Source of the DNA: Candidatus Aenigmatarchaeota archaeon
GTDB taxonomy: Archaea > Aenigmatarchaeota > Aenigmatarchaeia > QMZS01
Direction: 5' to 3'
Length of the DNA: 29,742 bases
Assembly: GCA_016932615.1 (NCBI GenBank)
Contig: JAFGCN010000008.1
Coordinates: forward strand, 1 to 29,742
The position numbers were made by a program, and so were the translations under genes. Below the pieces are notes generated by a model. The model was not told the DNA's origin. It made no database searches and saw only the letters and a list, made by a program, of their open reading frames with translations. Position 1 is the stretch's first letter. Each line of letters begins with the position of its first letter. Positions 25,201 through 29,742 of the stretch are shown here, piece after piece.

Positions 25201-25381
25201 TTCAAAGTTTGTAGATGTGCAGGGCAGGATAGCAAAGCTTGAGAGCAAGGGACATAATGTTTCCCGGATGAATGGTATTCTTGAGGAAATTCGCCAGGAC
25301 ATTTCTTCAGGTCTTCACTATATTGCTGAAGGGCGCCTGGAGATTCTTTCAAGGGAAGTTGAGTTCCTTGAGGGTCTTTAA
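19271..25381 (+). CDS. giant multidomain cell-surface protein (adhesin/S-layer-like), 2036 residues
   Basis: The frame opens one codon earlier with TTG, but the ATG at 19271 fits the TATA-like box. Layout: signal peptide with a long charged lead (core 22-39, cleavage after ANA at 43); a Gly/Tyr/Asn-rich beta region (44-265); a beta domain (to about 365); a carboxypeptidase-regulatory-like domain (367-445, VKDSEGNNLSGAV..TDENGEF); a long beta-rich centre; a domain with paired Cys that ends IWMEIPHFSGVGP (970-1065); four or five Ig-like domains (1075-1532); a beta sandwich ending WTKHFTSFVTY (to about 1735); an acidic DLDGDYYYDLY (from 1827) that could bind calcium; a six-Cys module (about 1888-1928); one membrane helix (1938-1959); and a cytosolic helical tail (1960-2036). 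N-X-S/T sites are very dense. Adhesin or S-layer function is inferred from architecture; no single domain proves it. Confidence 0.85.
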   Translation: MESSSLRRSGIGKFLSDKDNKLVSLFISMLILSVVLLSGPANAISIGLYPNGANGGTYNYRMVIDLHANDHVPLDYIVIHLANLNESSEDTCYFEFNTLQYDTSVNGDVQPCHMINITGLVNNATYSGAYGYSFGYGTYGNYSNLSGNNVSWNAEGYNFTPGYGYDSYNPATSMSGEITVEFSINTIIPNGPTAGHEFAVRAGVSGMEGGSIKYSFYSQNEAFFTAQGNMGGGGDNWNDGLSSWRSGIVSPYVLIGGEPKMLNFTVYRQAGDQSCLENLTIHLPHNFTYLGSNWTNSVNSSVSAREGAVFWEDNGSGGFFCGEGPVNFAILVNTSDGLGKTSFLIEAYAKDNTTSNFSKMVFIATTFNYTGSVKDSEGNNLSGAVASMYAVSHSMDGETVIGTFTGLTDENGEFIIENVPGMNISYEEEYFGPMEISYRLSAARYNDSEGNYAMHIGPSLPDVPEMEIKAPWGLGNATIYLKEAVTFHVRALGKDYRSGPNNTNETCPGPTCPPEWTPTFNQTYVNFDYNLKDKKLGYPVSNSQGQDSNERWFAAPLERNYSLMLFPDASFQVYVDFVDISSRCNSTGYNLSTTGVNATCTIQNGTYLIDAEITGDMNLTNMTGSINLTDLDSFWIVAYMLGAGEMLFDQDSLPFNIGQMERWPKNDTTYDDSYNRSAGTYNIYLPATQAHSDVLLVAYASKSGTYYQGIHKISVEGMVLPETIYNFTMRELISGSDYPISVNNVSGDWNSTNVVNTTAVVFNLVDSNGEMLETESSFIETRIDAGEAEYQKMLNAENGSFSMVLASGQGLEKLTVYSQTSAPLSVPVRSTVLSGSESTEFMSCQSGVCNVTLREFEPFDPETKQALEDIKMEFMISNSSCDVPNPSEDCYLMSDMSKDEFSPLKAILLGDISLRIILGNLSVHYMKTDLMASGPPDAALSQNFTGDDLNAAWKFGSSGPEIYSGVLIGMPYSEALDNMSIRMSIPVLYDAEFNVIWNRTDGNTTSELVGTDYEDYLNNSYEEYLNGTGVYCSEANENLTEGLCYRDTSTRMIWMEIPHFSGVGPQVVSFDLPSVALTLSDPSPVKAGNVTFTVDFSTAMNTSSNVSVLVSNASSYNVTPIGWANSTRWTSWYNFNASTGDGVYQVHITGAVDSDGNPVSEDSSNYFILDTTNPAISITSPINNSVSSTQVIEINLTLTEANLDYTNISLINASTGIVVNSTTSTSTGAYSVYLSAYEDGAYNITAVSYDLAGNTNTVTTSNITVDAEGPSITVISPASGAYQNTLAISVNLTVTDTSLNYTNVSVYNSTGGLVYSNSSSANGNYLLTLYASGEGAYYITAVAYDTSGRNSSESVNITLDITSPAAAISSINGNASGDWTRSRTLLVTATAGDANIQSWLLSAYNSTGNLSSSANGSTSFGPSDVSLIVQRDGNYNVTLNVTDRAGNSNVSSFTIRVDATAPHLITLTLNATIVNVNDSIEITCSALDNVDANVSTVNTSVDTSAPGVFRVNCTATDDAGNTNTTSVGYVVLGGSAAILTENVTVNSTETTLVVPESNNDTHISVPSDITNASIDLGILLNDTGTDRYAILNGSINVSANTSEGIVEVFIPANTTINGSSGWSGEVDLPEIAADGSVTVTPDSGKTATVSKVVELGSGSVHLVFTRAVRILIPGEAGKYAGYYRDGTFTKITATCANDSQDSGDALAYGSDCKIDSGNDLVVWTKHFTSFVTYTQADLPGSPSSGPRSSSVTGTSSGYWYGTHTVSKESMAAGYTTILRYRHRLKLNISDEVHYVGVVNTTTEMAILNVSSDPIQVILPIGDDAKIDLDGDYYYDLYIKLNGIEATTTNITLKEIHEYFGASGGTVANTTPQVQPEEKPPIYGGPKVDSCRSGAHRCIDSEFQECRAGTWVTVELCIGGCDSSGNGCVSVNRAPESQPAWGAFALVLLLLAVALVLVISKRPKVSEKHTEHHPQITHSKFVDVQGRIAKLESKGHNVSRMNGILEEIRQDISSGLHYIAEGRLEILSREVEFLEGL
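22787..23868 (+). repeat. tandem Ig-like domain repeats within the giant surface protein
   Basis: Diverged protein-level repeats of about 95 residues. Units begin near 22787, 23078 and 23359, with a more diverged fourth from about 23657. Shared pattern: an opening (N)P-[AS]-I-[ST]-[VI]-xSP, a middle LDYTNISLINAST or LNYTNVSVYNSTG, a GAYNITAVSYDLAGNTN-like close, and a VDxxxP linker. The first two are the most alike; the third keeps NVTDRAGNSN and the fourth TATDDAGNTN. The same module occurs once in the neighbouring LamG protein. No DNA-level tandem identity was obvious, so expansion is old. Confidence 0.8.
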
Positions 25382-25390
25382 GCAGCAAGC

Positions 25391-25766
25391 ATGTGTGTGG
25401 ATAATATTATGCAAATCATGGGTCGGCCGGGTGTTGTTTGGGCATTTACAGGTTTTGTTTTTTTGAATATGTTTTTGGCCCTTTCAGTAATCTCTCTGCA
25501 ATTTAAACAGATGCAGGCAGTATCTGCTCTGGGGGTGAGTTACTCCGGGTTTATTTCCACAACCCCCTTATAGTTGCATCTCTTGCCCTTGGCGGGATTA
25601 TGCTTATAACAACTCTTATAATGGCCTATAAGCTTTTCATGCTCAGAAATCTGTGTTAATCTGGATATACGCCTCGTTTGGTCTTTCTGCATCAGTTAAT
25701 CTTTTGATTGGGAGTTATCTTTTGGCACTGCTTTCGTTAGTTTTCGGGTGGGCAATGCCAGACTAA
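25391..25766 (+). pseudogene. small four-helix membrane protein broken by two frameshifts
   Basis: Starting at the ATG at 25391, the frame encodes GRPGVVWAFTGFVFLNMFLA.. and stops at 25571-25573. From about 25561 a second frame continues with a further helix (NPLIVASLALGGIMLITTLI, then MAYKLF) and stops at 25657-25659. From about 25638 the third frame gives QKSVLIWIYASFGLSASVNL and a last helix ending GWAMPD at 25766. Joined, this is one protein of about 125 residues with four hydrophobic segments. Both joints need the same correction, one missing base each, at or near short homopolymers (CCCCC at 25563-25567; TTTT at 25634-25637 or AAA near 25646). It starts 9 bp after the giant protein stop, so it was probably cotranscribed. 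Decay or two sequencing indels are both possible. Family not recognised. Confidence 0.68.
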
Positions 25767-25906
25767 GTTAAAAACAAGAAGATTGACGGAAATTTGGTGT
25801 TTCAATAGCCGACTCACCAAGCCGCTTTTTTAGTGTGGATTCTTGCATTAATCTTTCTCGTACAGAATCATTAATCAGATTCAGAATACTTAAAAGAACT
25901 ATTATA
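25767..25906 (+). promoter_or_regulatory. spacer with T-tract and 8-bp direct repeat before the cysteine hydrolase
   Basis: A 140-bp intergenic stretch. A run of six T at 25826-25831, after a GC-containing AAGCCGC, could end transcription of the upstream genes (archaeal terminators are mainly T-tracts). Downstream, CATTAATC occurs twice (25846-25853 and 25869-25876), and GATTCT/AGAATC (25838-25843, 25864-25869) form an inverted pair around the first copy; together they might be an operator. An AT-rich CTTAAAAG (about 25889-25896) is a weak TATA candidate, close to the ATG at 25907. Confidence 0.35.
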
Positions 25907-26467
25907 ATGAACCTTCCTGAGAAGCAGTGCCTCCTTGTAATAGATATGCAAAGGGACTTTTTGGCAAGTGATGGCTATTATGTAAAGTCCGGGAAGGATA
26001 TAGGCCCGATGCTTAAAGCAAAAGAAAATATTGAGGCACAGATACATGAGAGCCAGGGAAAAATGCTGGTCGTATATGTGGTTTCACAATACTTTCTGGG
26101 ACAATTTGGAGAAGGGAAATCCATATGTGTTAAGGGCACGAAGGGCTCAAAACTTGTGATAGATAAAAAGTTTGCTGATGCTGTGATTGTAAAACAAGGT
26201 TACAGCGCTTTTTCAAACCCCTCTCTTTTGGCCCTTCTCAAGAAACATAGTATAACGACGCTAACTATTGTGGGTTTGACTACCGAAAACTGCATTAGAT
26301 CTACCGCTCTTGATGCCTTGGGCCTAGGTTTTAGGGTGATCGTGCCTGAAGAGTGCGTGGCAACCAACAGGGAACGAACAGCTCTTCATGAGGCAGCTCT
26401 TAAGGAGATAGAGCAGAGGATTCAAGGGAAAGATGTTGCAAGTAGGTCTGTTGCTAGAAGTAGATGA
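25907..26467 (+). CDS. isochorismatase-family cysteine hydrolase (nicotinamidase-like)
   Basis: 186 residues from the ATG at 25907; the frame is open upstream to 25835, but that stretch carries the promoter-like elements and the family begins at KQCLLVIDMQRDF. The catalytic triad is visible: Asp13 in VIDMQRDF, Lys96 in VKQGYSAF and Cys129 in TTENCIRSTALDA. The family includes nicotinamidase, isochorismatase and other amidases. The metal-binding Asp-x-His pair of true nicotinamidases is not evident after DMQRDF (the segment reads LGQFGEGKS), so the substrate is open. It stands alone, ending 17 bp from the convergent filament operon, and has its own upstream region. Confidence 0.85.
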   Translation: MNLPEKQCLLVIDMQRDFLASDGYYVKSGKDIGPMLKAKENIEAQIHESQGKMLVVYVVSQYFLGQFGEGKSICVKGTKGSKLVIDKKFADAVIVKQGYSAFSNPSLLALLKKHSITTLTIVGLTTENCIRSTALDALGLGFRVIVPEECVATNRERTALHEAALKEIEQRIQGKDVASRSVARSR

Positions 26468-26484
26468 GTGGTTTGGATTATTCT

Positions 26485-27414
26485 TTAGAATATCGAGAAG
26501 TTTGCAAGCACGGTGAATTTCACGAAGTAGAAAAGCGCAAGGTTCATTGTGAGCAGAATGGGTATGTAACGGATTCCAGCAAACTCCTTTCCTTCGGAGA
26601 TGAGTCCTATCAGGATTGCCCCGAACAGGGAAGAAACACACATAAGCCCTATCTGGTAGTATAGCAGGAATTCTTTGGTTATGAGTAGGCCTGTGAAACT
26701 AAGGGATATGCCTCCTGCATTTAGGCTTTCGCTTGGAAGAATCGAGCCCAAACCTATGAGGGTTTCTACTAAAAACAGGGATGCCGAGAAAAGGATAGGC
26801 GCGCCTATGCCTATAGCGAGCATGATGAACATTGAGTAAGAGGCGACTTGGGCCTTTATGTCTTTTTTCAGCATCATGGTGCTTTTCATGTCGTCTGCAA
26901 GCCCGTCGAGAAGAGAGGAGAGGTTAGCGCCCCTGCCAATTCCTTCAGCAATCAGGTTTACGGTTTTTCTTAAGAGGTCGGAATCTATCTTCTCTGGAAT
27001 CTTCATGAATGCGTGCTTTATCTGGCTTCCAAGCATCATGGCCTTTCCAGCTTCTTTTATCTGCAGGCTTAGCGGCCCAAATTCTGGGCGCGCGCTGTCA
27101 ATGAACGCCTTTTCAGGGATAATTCCTGCTCTGAGGTTTGAAGCAATAAGCCGGAGTGCGTCTGGAAGCATTTCTTCGGCAATAGCAGCCCTCTTTTTTG
27201 AGAGTGATACGAGGGAATAGTGCATTACTCCTTCAGCCAGAAAGGCCAGCCCGATTGTGATAAGGAAATATTTTGGGCCAAGCAGAAAGTATGCGACAAT
27301 TCCCAGGAGAGAGAGTGCCAAAAATATGCCGCTGGCCAGTTGTATAAACTTTTCCAATTCTAGGTCAAGCCCGCTGGTTTTAAGATATCTCCCCATCCTA
27401 GTCTGGTATGTCAT
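26485..27414 (-). CDS. TadC/GspF-like platform protein of type IV filament system
   Basis: 309 residues. The start was set at the ATG at 27414 because it overlaps the upstream stop as ATGA; the open frame runs further upstream inside the neighbouring gene. Two membrane helices (about 26-45 and 47-66) precede a T2SSF-type cytosolic helical domain (about 80-190: ALRLIASNLRAGIIPEKAF, then LIAEGIGRGANLSSLLDGLA), followed by three further helices (192-220, 252-273, 283-305). Such proteins sit in the membrane under the motor ATPase and build the filament base. It pairs with the protein at 27411-28235; two separate F-type proteins are the Tad and archaeal Tad-like pattern. Confidence 0.87.
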   Translation of the reverse strand: MTYQTRMGRYLKTSGLDLELEKFIQLASGIFLALSLLGIVAYFLLGPKYFLITIGLAFLAEGVMHYSLVSLSKKRAAIAEEMLPDALRLIASNLRAGIIPEKAFIDSARPEFGPLSLQIKEAGKAMMLGSQIKHAFMKIPEKIDSDLLRKTVNLIAEGIGRGANLSSLLDGLADDMKSTMMLKKDIKAQVASYSMFIMLAIGIGAPILFSASLFLVETLIGLGSILPSESLNAGGISLSFTGLLITKEFLLYYQIGLMCVSSLFGAILIGLISEGKEFAGIRYIPILLTMNLALFYFVKFTVLANFSIF

Positions 27415-28235
27415 TCTACTTTTGGCCTCTTGGATTTTATTATTCCAATAAACATGAACTGAAAGATTGTCACCACTGCCATCAGGAGCATAAGTATCCC
27501 CTGGGAGACGGGAAACTTGGAGAAAAAGGAGAGTATGATGAGAAAGCACACACCGATTGAGGGAAGGATTATGGCAAATATCATATATACAAGCGCAAGA
27601 GAGTTAAGCTGGGCGCCATACATCCGGATGGCAGTTCTTTGCTCCATCGAAAATTCTTTTACTAGTTCTTCAATAGTATCCCCCACATCATAGCCCGCCT
27701 GCATGGAGTTGGTAATCTGCCACATTGCACGCCGGAAATTCGTTGAGGGATTTTTAATCATTACCTCTTCCATTGCCTTATTTTCAGGAACCCCCATTGA
27801 AATCATTTTTGTCATCTTTTTGAATTCTTCGGAAAGGGCGCCATAATTAGACCTCCCAACAGATAGCAACGCTTCATAAAGTGAGATTCCTGACCTTATC
27901 TCTACCAAAAGATGCCTTAGCGCAAAGAGGAGGTTTTTCTCAAGGTTTGCGGTCCTCTTTGATATTATGAGCCGCGGGTAGGACATGCCATAAAAGAAGG
28001 TAATTCCAAAACCCGCCAATGGGATGATTATGAGGAACATCAGGAGCCCGGGATTTCTGAAAATCACGTAAATGACAGTCATTATGGCGAGCATTAGTGT
28101 GGAGAAAAATGTTGAAGCCATGACAAGCCTTCCAAGATACATCTCTGGCGCTAACTTTATCTCGGCATGCTTAAGATTTACTTCCAGCCCTGGAAAAAAG
28201 CCGATTAGCTTTTTACCTAGCGTTTTGTAGCTCAT
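27411..28235 (-). CDS. TadB/GspF-like platform protein of type IV filament system
   Basis: 274 residues: N-terminal cytosolic region, two membrane helices (36-59 and 62-83), a T2SSF domain (about 98-200) with LRHLLVEIRSGISLYEALLSVG and ITNSMQAGYDVGDTIEELV, then two helices (212-236 and 245-267). The family anchors the assembly ATPase at the membrane in type II secretion, type IV pili and Tad systems. Gene order ATPase, TadB-like, TadC-like, with 4-bp ATGA overlaps on both sides, shows a tightly coupled operon. No prepilin or prepilin peptidase follows within the window. Confidence 0.88.
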   Translation of the reverse strand: MSYKTLGKKLIGFFPGLEVNLKHAEIKLAPEMYLGRLVMASTFFSTLMLAIMTVIYVIFRNPGLLMFLIIIPLAGFGITFFYGMSYPRLIISKRTANLEKNLLFALRHLLVEIRSGISLYEALLSVGRSNYGALSEEFKKMTKMISMGVPENKAMEEVMIKNPSTNFRRAMWQITNSMQAGYDVGDTIEELVKEFSMEQRTAIRMYGAQLNSLALVYMIFAIILPSIGVCFLIILSFFSKFPVSQGILMLLMAVVTIFQFMFIGIIKSKRPKVE

Positions 28236-29686
28236 ATTTTCTTGAGAATGTCTTCAGGATTTTTCATATATCCAGAGGTAATCTTGCCTACTTCATTGAC
28301 GTTTCGGATGTTTTTCTTTAGCATGTACTCCAGCACCCTTTCCCTTTTTTTAAGGTCTTCCTGTATTTCCTGGCGGGAGAGGCCCAGGAGCATTTCCATT
28401 TTTCCAATTGCTTTTTTGCTTTCATGGTATGGCGCCAATGTATCTGTGGCGGCATCCCATTTATACAAAGTATTTATCTTTTCGGTTCCGACATCCCGTC
28501 CGTACTGTGGCAGTACTTCTGCGATTTCGTAAACCCTTCTTATTCCTTTTCTGCGGTCACGAAACATCACTACAAACAGGTCTACCGCTTCCATGAGGGA
28601 TTCCGGAACTGAAATTGGCGGGCTGGTAAGCCGGCGGTAGGTCTGGAGTGCAGTATCTGCATGAAGCGTTGCGCAAATGCTGTGGCCGGTGTGCATTGCC
28701 TCAAAAAGAACTTCTGCCTCACGACTTCGCCTTACTTCTCCAAGGATTATCCGGTCAGGCCTCATCCTAAGCGCGTTTATCAGGAGGTCAAGCATGTTAA
28801 TCTCTCCTTTTCCTTCCTGGTTTGCCATTCTTGTGACCATTGGCACCCAGTGCAGGAAATCTGGGAGCTTAATCTCCCTTGTATCCTCAATAGACAGGAT
28901 TCTCTGGTTTGGAGGCATGAAGGATAGGAGTGTAGTGAGGAAACTGGTTTTTCCCGTGCCCGTGCCTCCGGAAACAATCAGATTCATCTCATACTGTACC
29001 GAAAACCACATGAAGGCAGCGACTTCAAGAGAGATGGTTTTATTTTCAATAAAGTCAGTTATTGTCCAGGGCTCTCTTCGAAATTTCCTGATGGTCATCG
29101 TGTTTCCTTCATTTGATATGGGAAACAGTGTTGCGTTTACCCTGTCACCGGTTGGAAGGTGTGCATCCAGAAGGGGGTTTAGCACATTTACCTGCTTTCC
29201 TATGGAACGGGCGATAATGGCGGAATAATTCAGGATGTCCTCTTCCTTGTCTATGAGTATATTTGTCTTAGTCCAGCCGTATTTTTTGTGGTAAACACTG
29301 ATGCCTTCCTTTGCGGAGTTTATGACTATTTCTTCAAGGTTTGGGTCCTGCAGAAGAATCTCGATTCTTCCAAGACCGAGCATCTCCTGTATCAATAGCC
29401 CAATCAGGTAATTTTTTGTGCCTTCCTCCACCTTTGGAAGGACTTTTTGTATTTCTTTTTCTGCCTTTTGCCGGAATTCTTTTTTTACAGCTTCAATATT
29501 TTCTCCCCCCAGGGAGGTGAGTTCCAGCTCGGAAATCATCCTGTTCTTTAGTTCCAGGTATAAAGCTCCCGTGCCTTCGTCAAGCTTTGGAAAATTGACT
29601 TCATAGCTGGGAATAAAACCCCGGTCTGTGAATATTTCGACCTCCAGGTCGATATTTTCAAATCTAAGTTTATACTTTTCTCCCAT
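28232..29686 (-). CDS. Tad/type IV pilus secretion ATPase (GspE/VirB11 superfamily)
   Basis: 484 residues. An N-terminal domain of about 90 residues, rich in charged helix, precedes the VirB11/CpaF-like module: the N2 region (GLGRIEILLQDPNLEEIVIN, 104-123), RVNATLFP (182-189), Walker A GGTGTGKT (240-247), Asp box SIEDTREI (265-272), Walker B RPDRIILGEVR with Glu317, and His box HTGHSICATLHA (332-343). All catalytic parts are intact. The hexameric ATPase powers filament extension or retraction. It leads the operon with the two platform genes. Compared with bacterial CpaF it has a distinct N-terminus and a helical C-terminal tail (about 430-484). Which filament it serves cannot be told here because no pilin is in view. 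Confidence 0.94.
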   Translation of the reverse strand: MGEKYKLRFENIDLEVEIFTDRGFIPSYEVNFPKLDEGTGALYLELKNRMISELELTSLGGENIEAVKKEFRQKAEKEIQKVLPKVEEGTKNYLIGLLIQEMLGLGRIEILLQDPNLEEIVINSAKEGISVYHKKYGWTKTNILIDKEEDILNYSAIIARSIGKQVNVLNPLLDAHLPTGDRVNATLFPISNEGNTMTIRKFRREPWTITDFIENKTISLEVAAFMWFSVQYEMNLIVSGGTGTGKTSFLTTLLSFMPPNQRILSIEDTREIKLPDFLHWVPMVTRMANQEGKGEINMLDLLINALRMRPDRIILGEVRRSREAEVLFEAMHTGHSICATLHADTALQTYRRLTSPPISVPESLMEAVDLFVVMFRDRRKGIRRVYEIAEVLPQYGRDVGTEKINTLYKWDAATDTLAPYHESKKAIGKMEMLLGLSRQEIQEDLKKRERVLEYMLKKNIRNVNEVGKITSGYMKNPEDILKKI

Positions 29687-29742
29687 ATTTTACTTTTAGT
29701 ATTCCAAAATGCTTCTCTATATTCAGGATATTCTGTTTTTCC
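29670..29742 (-). CDS. possible C-terminal end of an upstream gene (runs off right edge)
   Basis: Very tentative. Upstream of the ATPase one minus-strand frame stays open from the window edge to a TAA at 29670-29672 and reads QNILNIEKHFGILKVKYGRK at its end; it would overlap the ATPase start by 17 bp. Such overlaps are common in this window. Only 23 codons are visible and another frame is also open, so this could be plain spacer with the ATPase promoter. Confidence 0.22.
   Translation of the reverse strand, partial: EKQNILNIEKHFGILKVKYGRKV

Noticed and set aside
25561-25650. Programmed -1 frameshifting in the small membrane protein
   Set aside because: No slippery heptamer with a downstream stem was seen, and two separate events would be needed; decay or sequencing error is simpler.
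25835-25906. N-terminal extension of the cysteine hydrolase
   Set aside because: The domain starts right after the ATG at 25907, and the upstream codons coincide with promoter-like sequence.
27415-27549. N-terminal extension of the TadC-like protein
   Set aside because: It reads the neighbouring gene in another frame; the ATG at 27414 gives the same ATGA overlap seen at other junctions.
28677-29228. 183-residue plus-strand ORF
   Set aside because: It is antisense to the Walker A-to-His-box core of the secretion ATPase, so it is a shadow of a strongly conserved gene.

Overview
The window reads as a piece of an archaeal chromosome. Evidence: phenylalanyl-tRNA synthetase subunits of the archaeal/eukaryotic type (pheS-pheT), a DUF1616 membrane protein, a type IV/Tad-like filament operon with two separate F-type platform proteins, a DPM1/AglJ-like glycosyltransferase with a two-helix tail, and AT-rich TATA-like boxes so close to start codons that leaderless transcripts are likely. 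Genes are packed tightly, with repeated 4-bp ATGA overlaps. A small-genome (DPANN-type) archaeon is a reasonable guess, but nothing here fixes the phylum.

Layout. 1-84: four perfect copies of a 21-bp repeat, possibly coding on the minus strand. 153-2062 (minus): membrane-anchored thioredoxin-like protein and a processive-type GT2 glycosyltransferase. 2140-6175 (plus): pheS, pheT and an MFS transporter. 6211-8418 (minus): a secreted gluzincin-type metalloprotease behind a membrane-anchored, cysteine-rich coiled-coil protein. 8489-11891 (minus): Wzx-like flippase, GT-C-like membrane protein and a short DUF1616 protein. 11931-12484: a decayed FAD-dependent glycerol-3-phosphate dehydrogenase fragment. 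12490-16963 (minus): DPM1/AglJ-like GT2, WecB-like epimerase, SAM methyltransferase and a second GT-C-like protein. 16986-25381 (plus): a small polytopic membrane protein, a LamG/Ig-like membrane-anchored surface protein and a 2036-residue cell-surface protein. 25391-25766: a small membrane protein broken by two frameshifts. 25907-26467 (plus): isochorismatase-family hydrolase. 26485-29686 (minus): archaeal Tad/type IV pilus-like ATPase and two platform proteins.

How it fits together. Apart from pheST, the transporter and the cysteine hydrolase, almost everything concerns the cell envelope: making, modifying and flipping a lipid-linked glycan; two asparagine- and sequon-rich surface proteins that share an Ig-like module and are plausible acceptors of that glycan; an exported protease; a thiol-redox protein beside cysteine-rich exported proteins; and a filament motor. 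The best candidate for something little described is this envelope assembly, in particular the giant protein with its cytoplasmic helical tail, and the protease/coiled-coil pair. No CRISPR array, rRNA, tRNA, insertion sequence or phage gene was recognised.
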